Part shown: positions 31,256 through 36,990 of the stretch, one piece after another
How the letters are laid out: every line of letters begins with the position of its first letter
Numbering within the stretch: the first letter of the stretch is position 1
Virus record (IMG/VR): IMGVR_UViG_3300020213_000066
Coordinates: 1-36,990 of that record
DNA length: 36,990 nt
From: a virus
Strand: one strand, 5' to 3'
Made by a program: the position numbers and the translations under genes
The notes under the pieces: model-generated
The model's input: only the letters and a program-made list of their open reading frames with translations
Told to the model about the DNA's origin: nothing
Databases searched by the model: none

Positions 31256-31649
31256 TTAACCTTTCGTGCCGGTGCGGCGCGTCAGGCGCTCTGCCATGTC
31301 AGCAATCGCCTTTTGCGAATCCTCGTCAAGATCGGTCATGGCCCGCACGGTCCGCTCAACATGACCGTGCGTCTGATTATCGAACGGCGTGCCTTCGCCG
31401 CTCAGCAACCAAATCCAGTTGACCTTGAACTTTTGCGCGAACTTGGCTGCGGTCTGGTGGTCTAGCGGAATATGCTTTGACGATCCCAGGGGCGCGTTCG
31501 TAGGCGCGATATGTGCCGTCCTTCATGCCGAGCGACTTGGCTGCGTCCGTGGCCGTGCCGGTGCCCTTCTGCCAGCGTTTGCGCGCCCATCGAATGCGCT
31601 CGTGGGGTTCCGATAGTTCGCGCCATGTATCGTCATGTGCCGCCGCCAT
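31256..31649 (-). pseudogene. CI-like XRE repressor, split by a one-base frameshift
   Basis: The first frame reads HERIRWARKRWQKGTGTATD and AAKSLGMKDGTYRAYERAPG, a typical phage XRE repressor HTH. Then it shifts. Skipping one G of the GGG at 31485-31487 (minus strand) lets it continue SSKHIPLDHQTAAKFAQKFK and VNWIWLLSGEGTPF, then ERTVRAMTDLDEDSQKAIADMAERL, to a stop at 31256, giving about 130 aa. This restored layout matches the short repressor family without a peptidase domain. Unrepaired, the zero frame gives a 96-aa product ending at 31377. So lysogeny control is probably lost, unless this is a sequencing error or a programmed shift. Start ATG 31649 chosen; a GTG at 31667 is possible. Confidence 0.82.
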
Positions 31650-31673
31650 CACTGGAACGCTACCCACAGCGGC

Positions 31674-31689
31674 GTTACCGTGTGTAATT
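31674..31689 (+). promoter_or_regulatory. Candidate operator in the CI/Cro divergent region
   Basis: GTTACCGTGTGTAATT, matching the GTTACC-N4-GTAA form of the 31194 copy. It lies 25 bases upstream of the repressor ATG and about 33 bases (three helical turns) from the copy at 31707. Confidence 0.6.
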
Positions 31690-31706
31690 TCGTGCTTGCG
31701 CCATCC

Positions 31707-31722
31707 CGGTACTATTGGTACG
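31707..31722 (-). promoter_or_regulatory. Candidate operator next to the cro-like start
   Basis: CGGTACTATTGGTACG on the + strand; its reverse complement, CGTACCAATAGTACCG, shares TACCAATAGTA with 31194-31209 and is itself a near-palindrome. It ends just before the GGAAG ribosome-binding site of the cro-like gene, so protein bound here should block its promoter or early elongation. Confidence 0.65.
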
Positions 31723-31730
31723 GAAGACGT

Positions 31731-31928
31731 ATGACTGAATCGGCGGCTTCAATCATCGAACAGAACGGCGGGCCATCGGCCTTTGCCGAAAAAGTCGGGA
31801 AGAGGCCCGGTGCCGTTCGCGTATGGAAGCATCGCAACCAGTTTCCCCGTGAAGTCTGGCCCGAGATATTGACCGCGTTTCCTGACATCTCGCTTGAGAA
31901 GCTGATGGACATGGAGGCGCGTCGATGA
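31731..31928 (+). CDS. Cro-like HTH regulator
   Basis: 65 aa from ATG 31731 with GGAAG 5 bases upstream. A Cro/CarD-sized HTH can be read: IIEQNGGPSAFAEKVGKRPGAVRVWKHRNQFP (positions 8-39), with GAVRVWKHR as recognition helix, and EVWPEILTAFPDISLEKLMDME completing the domain. It is divergent from the repressor, the standard arrangement of a lysis-lysogeny switch. It probably represses the repressor promoter through the shared operators. The stop overlaps the next ATG (ATGA). Confidence 0.87.
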   Translation: MTESAASIIEQNGGPSAFAEKVGKRPGAVRVWKHRNQFPREVWPEILTAFPDISLEKLMDMEARR

Positions 31929-32122
31929 ACGCGCGCAGTCGGAAACTGCAACAGCATGATAATCCCCCCCTGATTGATTTTTCAGCGGGAGCAGCCTGTC
32001 ACAAAACTCCATCATCCGCTCATGAGACTTATTGCTTAGGCCATTTCGCACTGCACGCTGACGCAAATTCAACCGACTCATTCGGTTACACACTCGCGCG
32101 CCACGCCATGGTGGCGGCATGA
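31925..32122 (+). CDS. Doubtful small ORF after cro
   Basis: 65 aa. Its ATG overlaps the cro stop (ATGA), favouring translation, but the product (HETYCLGHFALHADANSTDS) has no clear fold. On the opposite strand, a reading frame beginning MSRLNLRQRAVRNGLSNKSH looks at least as gene-like for its first 40 residues, then runs antisense through cro. I cannot decide which strand is used in 31930-32229, so this region should be treated as unresolved. Confidence 0.3.
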   Translation: MNARSRKLQQHDNPPLIDFSAGAACHKTPSSAHETYCLGHFALHADANSTDSFGYTLARHAMVAA

Positions 32123-32229
32123 CCTCCACCCTCCGTGTTCAATCATCCGTAGCGCCCGACGATCATCGGTTGGGCGATGCCTGCTGCTTGTCAGCAGCCG
32201 CGATCGCTTGGCTTGATTTGCAACCCTTC

Positions 32230-32577
32230 TCATGCGTTCCCGACCTGCCCGTGACCTTGCATCAACTGCCCGGCGACTTCGCGCTCCCGCGCGGCTTGGC
32301 GGGTGAGCAGCTCCACGAGTCCAGCTATTTCGGCTGTTGGAATAACGATGCGCGCCACCACGGCGAAGGCAATAGCTTCGGTGTTCTTCCCCTCAATTAC
32401 CTTTTGCGCGTCCTGCCGTTGGGCGCTGAACGTGATCTGCATCAGGCCCGGCGCGTAGGGGCTAACCAGCGTCATCCCGGTTGCAAGAGTTTCCCTGTCC
32501 TCCCTGCATTGATCCGCCGATTGCGGCACGCCTGCCGGGCCTTCGTCAATGCGTGGAAACGCCCCGCCGAGGCTCAC
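32230..32577 (-). CDS. Hypothetical protein, possible early regulator
   Basis: 115 aa from GTG 32577; a shorter start at ATG 32475 is possible. The core reads MTLVSPYAPGLMQITFSAQRQDAQKVIEG, then AIAFAVVARIVIPTAEIAGLVELLTRQ, a short beta-alpha protein of unknown function that I have no name for. The same strand as the repressor suggests it may be transcribed in the same direction. The + strand ORF over it is rejected because its composition is poor. Confidence 0.65.
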   Translation of the reverse strand: MSLGGAFPRIDEGPAGVPQSADQCREDRETLATGMTLVSPYAPGLMQITFSAQRQDAQKVIEGKNTEAIAFAVVARIVIPTAEIAGLVELLTRQAAREREVAGQLMQGHGQVGNA

Positions 32578-32630
32578 TCATGATGGGCCATTTCACCATC
32601 GCTGCTGCCCCCCAGCCGGACGCAGCGACC

Positions 32631-32668
32631 CACGGACGGAGCCGATGTCGAAACCGGCTCCGTCCGTG
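32631..32668 (+). other. Perfect 14-bp inverted repeat between divergent genes
   Basis: CACGGACGGAGCCG (32631-32644) and CGGCTCCGTCCGTG (32655-32668) are exact reverse complements around a 10-base loop. The surrounding spacer 32578-32749 has no supported gene and must hold the start regions of the genes on both sides. No U-tract follows. Candidates: a terminator with unusual tail, a protein-binding cruciform, or a folded RNA leader. Confidence 0.75.
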
Positions 32669-32749
32669 TCTTCCGCACAACGCAAAGCTTCTGGGCTCAG
32701 GCGCGGGTGTTCTCTGTAATTGTTCTGTCGTGTGTGGAGTGCGTGTTTC

Positions 32750-33037
32750 ATGTCCAGCGTATTGGAGTCGATCTCGCGTTCGCCGTCGCCTGAAACCCGC
32801 CGAACAGAAGTTCGGCCTGCCGAACAATTGTTCGGTTCGGTCATGGGCGACATCGCAAGGCTGCTCTTTCCGGCCAAAACAGCGGCGCACATTGCGGTGC
32901 TGGTCGGCTGCGGCGAGCGCGCCGCCGAGATGTATCTCGCAGGCGATCGGGAATGGTCGGGCGATGCGATTGCCGCCATCGTCGCCGAAGTTCTGCGTCG
33001 GCACGCTTTACGCAACGTCAAGGTCCGCGCTCGATAG
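32750..33037 (+). CDS. Small HTH-like early regulator
   Basis: 95 aa if started at ATG 32750, or 64 aa if started at ATG 32843. Core: GDIARLLFPAKTAAHIAVLVGCGERAAEMYLAGDREW and AIAAIVAEVLRRHALRNVKV. This is the pattern of a short HTH family near the control region of alphaproteobacterial phages (LLFP-x-KTAAH-x-A...R-A-x-E-x-YLAG). The first 31 residues are poorly conserved in character and contain the two palindromes described at 32800-32835, so the shorter start would place those in the promoter region. Confidence 0.8.
   Translation: MSSVLESISRSPSPETRRTEVRPAEQLFGSVMGDIARLLFPAKTAAHIAVLVGCGERAAEMYLAGDREWSGDAIAAIVAEVLRRHALRNVKVRAR
32800..32835 (+). promoter_or_regulatory. Tandem palindromes CCGAAC-N4-GTTCGG
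   Basis: CCGAACAGAAGTTCGG (32800-32815) and CCGAACAATTGTTCGG (32820-32835), 20 bases centre to centre, about two helical turns. The second is a perfect 16-bp palindrome. The arrangement is that of a cooperatively bound operator. The core GAAC-N4-GTTC equals the Gram-positive LexA/DinR box form, not the alphaproteobacterial GTTC-N7-GTTC form, so a phage regulator is the more likely reader. Confidence 0.65.
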
Positions 33038-33046
33038 GAGGGCTGC

Positions 33047-33682
33047 TTGACCGCCCTTGTGGTGCCATCCCAAATCGAACTCTCTCTCCCGGCGCTGATC
33101 GATCGCACCGTAAAGGCGCTCGCCAACGCGCGCACCGCCGCGGAAGTTCTTGAGGCTCGCGAACTCGCCACACTGGCATACGACGCTGCAAAGCGCGCCG
33201 CCCGGATGGGTAAGGCCAAGGAGGCACACGATAGCCTGATCGCTGCCGCGCATCGCACGCAAGCCGACGCACTGGAACTTGAGGCTGGTGCAAAGCGGCG
33301 GCTGGCCGACGAATACGACGCGGCGCAGGAACGGGGGGAGATTGGCAAGCAGGGCGCTCATGTTCCAGACGGGAACATGAGAGCGGACGACATTTTGCCC
33401 CGGAAGGAATTACACGAGGCCCGCGAAATCCGCGATGCCGAACAGGCCGATCCCGGCATTGTCCGCAGGGTGCTGGACGAGGCCCTGGACGTCGGCGATG
33501 AGCCGACCCGCGCCAAGGTGAGGCGGGCAGTGAAGGCCAAGGTGATCCGGCGGCCGCGTGGTCACCACAACAAGGTCGAGGAAACGCAGCACGACCGCGA
33601 CCTGCGGATGCTTCTCGGAATGTGGGAGGCCGCCTGCCAATCGGCGCGGCAGGAGTTTCTAGGCATCGTGGAACAGGGGTGA
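33047..33682 (+). CDS. Conserved phage protein, ParB-neighbour family
   Basis: 211 aa from a TTG nine bases after the previous stop, with AGGAGG upstream. Helical N-terminus: ALANARTAAEVLEARELATLAYDAAKRAARM, then AHRTQADALELEAGAKRRLADEYDAAQERGEI. Residues 120-150 hold LPRKELHEAREIRDAEQADPGIV. This layout (role often annotated only as hypothetical) is common in Hyphomicrobiales phages, and the incomplete gene at 36685 has the same N-terminal helices, so the two are probably paralogues. A role in partition or replication control is a guess from that pairing and the ParB-fold gene next door. Confidence 0.8.
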   Translation: MTALVVPSQIELSLPALIDRTVKALANARTAAEVLEARELATLAYDAAKRAARMGKAKEAHDSLIAAAHRTQADALELEAGAKRRLADEYDAAQERGEIGKQGAHVPDGNMRADDILPRKELHEAREIRDAEQADPGIVRRVLDEALDVGDEPTRAKVRRAVKAKVIRRPRGHHNKVEETQHDRDLRMLLGMWEAACQSARQEFLGIVEQG

Positions 33683-33689
33683 GGACCGC

Positions 33690-34661
33690 ATGGGGAACAT
33701 TATTCCGTTTGGCAATAAGCCGCCTAAATCTTCGCAGAGCAAAATGGAAACGCTGGTCATCACGCCTGCGATGGTGGCGAGCTGGAAGCTGCCGCCGTGC
33801 CAGCGACCGCTGCGCATCAACGCAAAGGTGAGGGCCGTCTCCGAGGAGATCAAGGAGACGGAAGTCATCGAAGGAGTCCTGACACTCGGCAGGGTGACCG
33901 GGCACGACTGCTTCTACCTCGTCGATGGTCAACACCGGACAGAGGCGTTCAAGCTCGCCGGTCTTTCCGAGGCCATCGTTGATGTCCGCGTTATGATGTT
34001 TTCAAGCATGGCCGAACTGGCCACGGAGTTCTACCGGCTCAACTCGCGGCTGGTTAACATGCGCCCCGACGACAATCTGCGGGCGCTGGAGGAGGTGACT
34101 CCCGCTCTGCAGGCCATCCGCAAGAGCTGCGAGTTTGTCGGATACGACTTCATCCGGCGCAACACGGCATCGCCCATCGTGAGCATGTCCGCGCTGCTTC
34201 GATGCTGGACCGCATCAAACAGCGATACACCCGCCGGGTCGAACAGTGGCCGTTCCGCTGCCGAAATTGCAGAGACGTTGGATCAGCAATCGACCCAGAA
34301 CCTGATCGCATTTCTTTCAACGGCACACGCCGCATGGGGCCGCGATCCAGAATATTACCGGCTGTGGGGCAACCTCAACATGACGCTGTGCATGTGGCTT
34401 TGGCACAAGCTCGTGATCGATCGCGACCGTTACGGCAACAAGCGATATGTCGTCATGAGTATCCCGGACTTCAAAAAATGCCTGATGTCGGTCTCGGCCG
34501 ATGGCGATCTGTTGGCTTGGCTGCCGGGCCGCAATCTCACTGATCGCGACCGCAGTCCTTGCTTTGGCAAACTGAAAACCATTTTTGCGCGGCGGCTCGC
34601 AGAAGAATCGAGCGGCAGCAAGAAAATTCTACTTCCCGCGCCTGCGTGGGCTTCCAAGTAA
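33690..34661 (+). CDS. DGQHR/ParB-fold domain protein
   Basis: 323 aa; the ATG lies 7 bases after the previous stop. The LVDGQHRTEAFKLAG motif (DGQHR 79-83) and a following NSRLVNMRPDD segment are those of the DGQHR family, a ParB-like fold used in DndB-type and phage proteins. The C-terminal half is helical with SIPDFKKCLMSVSAD. Possible roles are DNA binding or nucleotide hydrolysis; none is proven. It is next to the 33047 gene, and the two may act together. No truncation seen. Confidence 0.85.
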   Translation: MGNIIPFGNKPPKSSQSKMETLVITPAMVASWKLPPCQRPLRINAKVRAVSEEIKETEVIEGVLTLGRVTGHDCFYLVDGQHRTEAFKLAGLSEAIVDVRVMMFSSMAELATEFYRLNSRLVNMRPDDNLRALEEVTPALQAIRKSCEFVGYDFIRRNTASPIVSMSALLRCWTASNSDTPAGSNSGRSAAEIAETLDQQSTQNLIAFLSTAHAAWGRDPEYYRLWGNLNMTLCMWLWHKLVIDRDRYGNKRYVVMSIPDFKKCLMSVSADGDLLAWLPGRNLTDRDRSPCFGKLKTIFARRLAEESSGSKKILLPAPAWASK

Positions 34662-34732
34662 TCCTCGTCTGTCACTTCCCTGCGTAGTGTTGCAGTCGCC
34701 GTGCGTACCTATTCCTTATCGGGGGATTCCGC

Positions 34733-34945
34733 ATGTGCTGCTTCGCGACAGCGAACGCGCGCGACTTCAATCTCACCATGCTGCGCTTCATCGGCGCACA
34801 GGCGGGATTGATCGAGCCGCGACCGAACGCACGAACCCATTTCCTTGCCGGCGCAGATGCGGCGGATGCCTTCAATCTTGAAGCCTGTTTCACGATGGTC
34901 GCCGCGCTAGATGGGCATGAGCGCGTTGTCGAGGTGCGGACGTGA
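34733..34945 (+). CDS. Small hypothetical protein
   Basis: 70 aa. N-terminus MCCFATANARDFNLTMLRF, then AGADAADAFNLEACFTMVAALDGHERVVEVR. No family recognised. It overlaps the next GTG start (GTGA). The 71-base spacer before it (34662-34732) holds no gene; a promoter could lie there, but the boxes are weak. Confidence 0.6.
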   Translation: MCCFATANARDFNLTMLRFIGAQAGLIEPRPNARTHFLAGADAADAFNLEACFTMVAALDGHERVVEVRT

Positions 34946-35067
34946 GCGTTCGCCCCGAGCTCGACGATCTTATGAGGGTGCGGGGCTGGATCGAGCGTGA
35001 GATCGCTCGGCTGCGTCGGCGCCTCGTGTGGCTTGACGCGCGCATTGCGAGGCGGAGCCGCAAATGA
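34942..35067 (+). CDS. Very short helical protein
   Basis: 41 aa, GTG start overlapping the upstream stop and stop overlapping the next start. It is Arg-rich and helical (VRGWIEREIARLRRRLVWLDARIARRSRK). Translational overlaps on both sides support it despite its size. Possibly a small DNA- or RNA-binding peptide. Confidence 0.6.
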   Translation: MSVRPELDDLMRVRGWIEREIARLRRRLVWLDARIARRSRK

Positions 35068-35228
35068 TGACCGCGCTGCTCGATCCCAGGATATTCAACT
35101 ACGTCATCATGGGGCTGTACGTCGCCAACTCAGCGCGATGGGCGCTGCATGGATCGTGGGCTGACGTGTCGTATTGGCTCTGCGCCTTCGGCATCACCGC
35201 AACCGTCACATGGGGGTATGGACGATGA
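35064..35228 (+). CDS. Two-TM small membrane protein
   Basis: 54 aa; starts ATG-ATG at 35064, overlapping the previous stop, and ends in an ATGA overlap. Two hydrophobic segments (FNYVIMGLYVANSARWAL and YWLCAFGITATVTWGY) with a short loop WADVS. I recall similar small membrane proteins in early clusters of alphaproteobacterial phages, of unknown role. It is shorter than the usual gene-call cutoff, but overlap, hydrophobic layout and coupling all support it. Confidence 0.72.
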   Translation: MMTALLDPRIFNYVIMGLYVANSARWALHGSWADVSYWLCAFGITATVTWGYGR

Positions 35229-35314
35229 CCGCCTCCCATCTGCTCTACACCCTCGGCGGACTCTTCCTGGCTCATGCTGCTGTGTTCGCAGCCATTCTGA
35301 AATGGGGGGAGTGA
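35225..35314 (+). CDS. Single-TM mini-protein
   Basis: 29 aa: ATG 35225 overlaps the upstream stop, and the hydrophobic core (LLYTLGGLFLAHAAVFAAIL) fits one membrane helix. The GGGGGAG inside its end provides the ribosome-binding site for the next gene. Its role may be only translational or a small membrane accessory to the 35064 protein. Confidence 0.55.
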   Translation: MTASHLLYTLGGLFLAHAAVFAAILKWGE

Positions 35315-35316
35315 GG

Positions 35317-36291
35317 ATGGCCGCGAACTCCAAGATCGAATGGACCGACGCGACGTGGAATCCGATCCGCGCCCGCAATCTCAAAACCGGCAAGGTCGGC
35401 TGGCATTGCGAGCACGTCACGACCGGCTGTGAGTTCTGCTACAGCGAGGGGTTTAACAAGCGGCTCGGCACCGCCCTGCCGTTCAAACCCGGACATCGCA
35501 AGGACGTCGAAATCTTCCTCGACGAAACCATGCTGACAGCGCCACTGCGCTGGAAAAAGCCGCGCATGATATTCGTCTGCTCGATGACCGATGCCTTCGC
35601 GTCGTTCGTCACCGACGAAATGCTCGACAAGATGTTCGCCGTCATGGCGCTGTGTCCGCAGCATACGTTTCAGGTGCTGACGAAACGTGCGGAGCGGATA
35701 CGGCGCTATTTAGATCGCGACCGCGCACGTTTCGATATTGATGCCGCAGTGATCGCAATACGAGAGGCTGGACATATCGGTCTAGTCCATCAGCACGATA
35801 GCTGCTTACGGCTCCTGCAGTGTTGGCCCCTCCCCAACGTCTGGCTCGGCGTCTCAACCGAACGCCAGCAGGAAGCCGACGAACGCATCCCACATCTGTT
35901 GCAGACACCGGCTGCGGTGAGATTCATTTCAGCGGAGCCGCTGTTGGGGCCGATTGATCTGATGATGCTCGGCAAAGGTGGCGACAAAGTCACCGACGCG
36001 CTGCAGGGCTGCATCGGTACTTCAGTTGGCGACGGTGAATACGACGGCGCGCGGCCGTGCGCGAAGCTCGACTGGGTGATTGTTGGCGGCGAAAGCGGGC
36101 CCGGAGCCCGCCGCATGGAGGCGCGCTGGGTACGCGACATCCACAGTCAATGTGCTGACGCATCGGTCCCATTCTTTTTCAAACAATGGGGTGCGCATGA
36201 TCCTGACACATTCGACGTCGTCGGCAAGAAAGCCGCAGGCCGCCTTCTCGACGGCAAGGAACACAACGCCATGCCGCAGGTGTCGGCATGA
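35317..36291 (+). CDS. DUF5131 (phage Gp37/Gp68 family) protein
   Basis: 324 aa from ATG 35317 with GGGGGAG upstream; the longer frame from 35149 overlaps two short genes and is rejected. N-terminus IEWTDATWNPIRARNL and a Cys cluster C31-x6-C38-x2-C41 (HCEHVTTGCEFCYSE) are diagnostic. Further blocks: FVCSMTDAFASFV, VLTKRAERIRRYL, NVWLGVSTE, FISAEPLLGPID and WVIVGGESGPGARRM. The Cys set resembles the spacing of an iron-sulfur or radical-SAM-like site. The family's reaction is not established; some consider it DNA- or tRNA-related. It overlaps the next gene by 4 bases. Confidence 0.92.
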   Translation: MAANSKIEWTDATWNPIRARNLKTGKVGWHCEHVTTGCEFCYSEGFNKRLGTALPFKPGHRKDVEIFLDETMLTAPLRWKKPRMIFVCSMTDAFASFVTDEMLDKMFAVMALCPQHTFQVLTKRAERIRRYLDRDRARFDIDAAVIAIREAGHIGLVHQHDSCLRLLQCWPLPNVWLGVSTERQQEADERIPHLLQTPAAVRFISAEPLLGPIDLMMLGKGGDKVTDALQGCIGTSVGDGEYDGARPCAKLDWVIVGGESGPGARRMEARWVRDIHSQCADASVPFFFKQWGAHDPDTFDVVGKKAAGRLLDGKEHNAMPQVSA

Positions 36292-36572
36292 CCCCCGATC
36301 TATTCGACCGTTTCAGCGGCGACGACGATGTCGTGCAGCGCGTCAAACTGCACGATCTTGCGATGGCGCTGCACTACGACACCGGCAAGGCCCTGCTGGT
36401 TTCAGAGACCGGCGAAGAGGCCAACGCAATCTGGCTGCCGCGATCCCAGGTCGAATGTGTTCCGACCGACAAGACCGTCGATGCCGTCAAGAAGGACGGC
36501 CAGATCGTCGCGCTGCCGTTGGTGACAATCACCATTCCTGAATGGCTTGCAAAAGATAAGGGGCTGATCTGA
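36288..36572 (+). CDS. Small conserved-looking protein after DUF5131
   Basis: 94 aa; ATG overlaps the DUF5131 stop (ATGA). It is an alpha-beta protein with KLHDLAMALHYDTGKALLV, EANAIWLPRSQVECVPTDK and VTITIPEWLAKDKGLI. The IWLPRSQ-x-x block and final PEWLA resemble short phage proteins that carry a single-strand-binding-like or NTF2-like fold; this is a weak guess. A 1-base overlap (TGATG) leads to the next ORF. Confidence 0.75.
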   Translation: MTPDLFDRFSGDDDVVQRVKLHDLAMALHYDTGKALLVSETGEEANAIWLPRSQVECVPTDKTVDAVKKDGQIVALPLVTITIPEWLAKDKGLI

Positions 36573-36688
36573 TGCCCCTCCAACCAATCCCGCGTCCGGT
36601 CTTTGAAACAGGCCCGCTTTCGGTTCAGTCAACCAGGGAGCCTGGATTCCGTTTCTCGGAAGGGACCGGACGCGGGTGTCGATCATGA
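36572..36688 (+). CDS. Mini-ORF overlying a structured RNA
   Basis: 38 aa; ATG shares a base with the upstream stop and the stop overlaps the next start (ATGA). The product is Pro/Arg-rich without a recognisable fold (PLQPIPRPVFETG). The underlying DNA folds into a 13-bp stem with internal hairpins (36589-36676), so this may be a leader peptide whose translation controls the next gene, or not a gene at all. Confidence 0.35.
   Translation: MPLQPIPRPVFETGPLSVQSTREPGFRFSEGTGRGCRS
36589..36676 (+). ncRNA. Candidate structured RNA leader
   Basis: CCCGCGTCCGGTC (36589-36601) pairs exactly with GACCGGACGCGGG (36664-36676), a 13-bp helix. The 62 bases between hold CCAGG-GAG-CCTGG (36633-36645) and TTCCG-TTTCT-CGGAA (36647-36661) hairpins and possibly a third, weaker TGAA/TTCA helix (36604-36607 with 36624-36627), giving a three- or four-way junction. 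It ends 8 bases before the next gene's ATG, so it would sequester or present that start. No match to a known riboswitch recognised. Confidence 0.5.
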
Positions 36689-36990
36689 CAGCGCTCACCA
36701 AATACGAGGCGGCGCGGGCGGCGCTGGCTGAATGTCGGACCATCGATGAGGTCAAGGACATCCGCGACAAGGCGGAAGCTCTCCGCGCCTATGGCCGGAT
36801 GGCGAACGACATCCAGCTTGAGATCGACGCCGCTGAGATCAGGTTGCGAGCAGAGCGGCGGCTGGGATTGATGCTGGCAGACACCCCGCTGCACAAGGGC
36901 GGTCGCCCGAAAACCGGTTCCGACGAGGAGCCGGTTTCAGCTCCTACGCTGGCTGACCTGGGTATCGACAAAAAGCTCTCCGCGCGCTCC
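36685..36990 (+). CDS. Partial gene, paralogue of the 33047 protein
   Basis: Runs off the window end, 102 codons seen. ATG 36685 overlaps the mini-ORF stop (ATGA). Helical N-terminus: AALAECRTIDEVKDIRDKAEALRAYGRM, then IQLEIDAAEIRLRAERRLGLML, then a positively charged linker KGGRPKTGSDEEP. The sequence of helices (x-E-V-x-x-I-R-D-K-A-x-A-L ... A-E-x-R-x-x-RRLG) is similar to residues 25-100 of the 33047 protein. Such proteins are frequent near phage DNA-processing genes. The C-terminus is outside the window. Confidence 0.75.
   Translation, partial: MTALTKYEAARAALAECRTIDEVKDIRDKAEALRAYGRMANDIQLEIDAAEIRLRAERRLGLMLADTPLHKGGRPKTGSDEEPVSAPTLADLGIDKKLSARS

Noticed and set aside
31749-32129. Minus-strand frame starting near 32078 with a gene-like beginning
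   Set aside because: It runs antisense through the whole cro-like gene, which is better supported. Its first 40 residues remain unexplained.
32119-32583. Plus-strand frame starting with an ATGA overlap after the doubtful ORF
   Set aside because: Lies opposite the better protein-like minus gene 32230-32577, and its composition is irregular.
1-36990. CRISPR array, integrase, anti-CRISPR or toxin-antitoxin pair
   Set aside because: I found no regularly spaced repeats, no tyrosine or serine recombinase motifs, and no recognisable toxin or anti-CRISPR. Small unknown genes could still hide such functions.

Overview
The window is the structural, lysis and early/regulatory part of a tailed phage or prophage of a GC-rich alphaproteobacterium, most likely a Bradyrhizobium, Rhodopseudomonas or Afipia type host (Hyphomicrobiales). 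I infer this from codon and base composition, from small-protein families I associate with phages of that order, and from an HK97-type head with a long non-contractile (siphovirus-like) tail. No integrase, replicase or polymerase is visible. The window opens just before the terminase and stops inside a gene, so it is probably not the whole genome.

Layout. 14-10328 (+): packaging and head. This holds TerS, TerL, portal, U35-type prohead protease, HK97 major capsid protein, small head proteins, a DUF115-like possible sugar-transfer enzyme, an exported protein, and connector, adaptor and tail-completion proteins. 10454-23583 (+): tail. This holds the tail tube protein, a degraded GIY-YIG homing-endonuclease locus, a tail-assembly chaperone pair expected to use -1 frameshifting, the tape measure protein, and tail-tip, hub and fibre proteins. 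23656-26075 (+): lysis. This holds an exported M15 peptidase, a second lysozyme-like protein, two membrane proteins (one GTA 3TM-holin-like) and a membrane-anchored coiled-coil protein, ended by a terminator. 26177-30528 (mostly -): a tRNA-Gln(TTG) and a compact operon of small genes joined by 4-base overlaps. 30623-32577: a lipoprotein gene and a CI/Cro-type divergent switch. 32750-36990 (+): early or accessory genes, including ParB-fold/DGQHR and DUF5131 proteins.

Most unusual points. (1) A 183-bp segment is present twice in inverted orientation 16 kb apart with only two mismatches, and in both places the same end abuts a piece of a GIY-YIG-superfamily nuclease. (2) The CI-like repressor is split by a single-base frameshift, although its candidate operators (three copies of a GTTACC-N4-GTAA-like dyad) are intact. 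(3) Two palindromes of the form CCGAAC-N4-GTTCGG lie 20 bp apart at the start of an early gene. (4) A 13-bp perfect inverted repeat closes a multi-hairpin RNA-like element just before the last gene. (5) Perfect 9-14 bp GC stem-loops without U-tracts recur at gene boundaries. (6) Relict gene pieces at 28787-29180 and 30132-30464 mark recombination scars, perhaps from loss of a lysogeny module.

All functional calls come from reading motifs and gene order. No database search was run.
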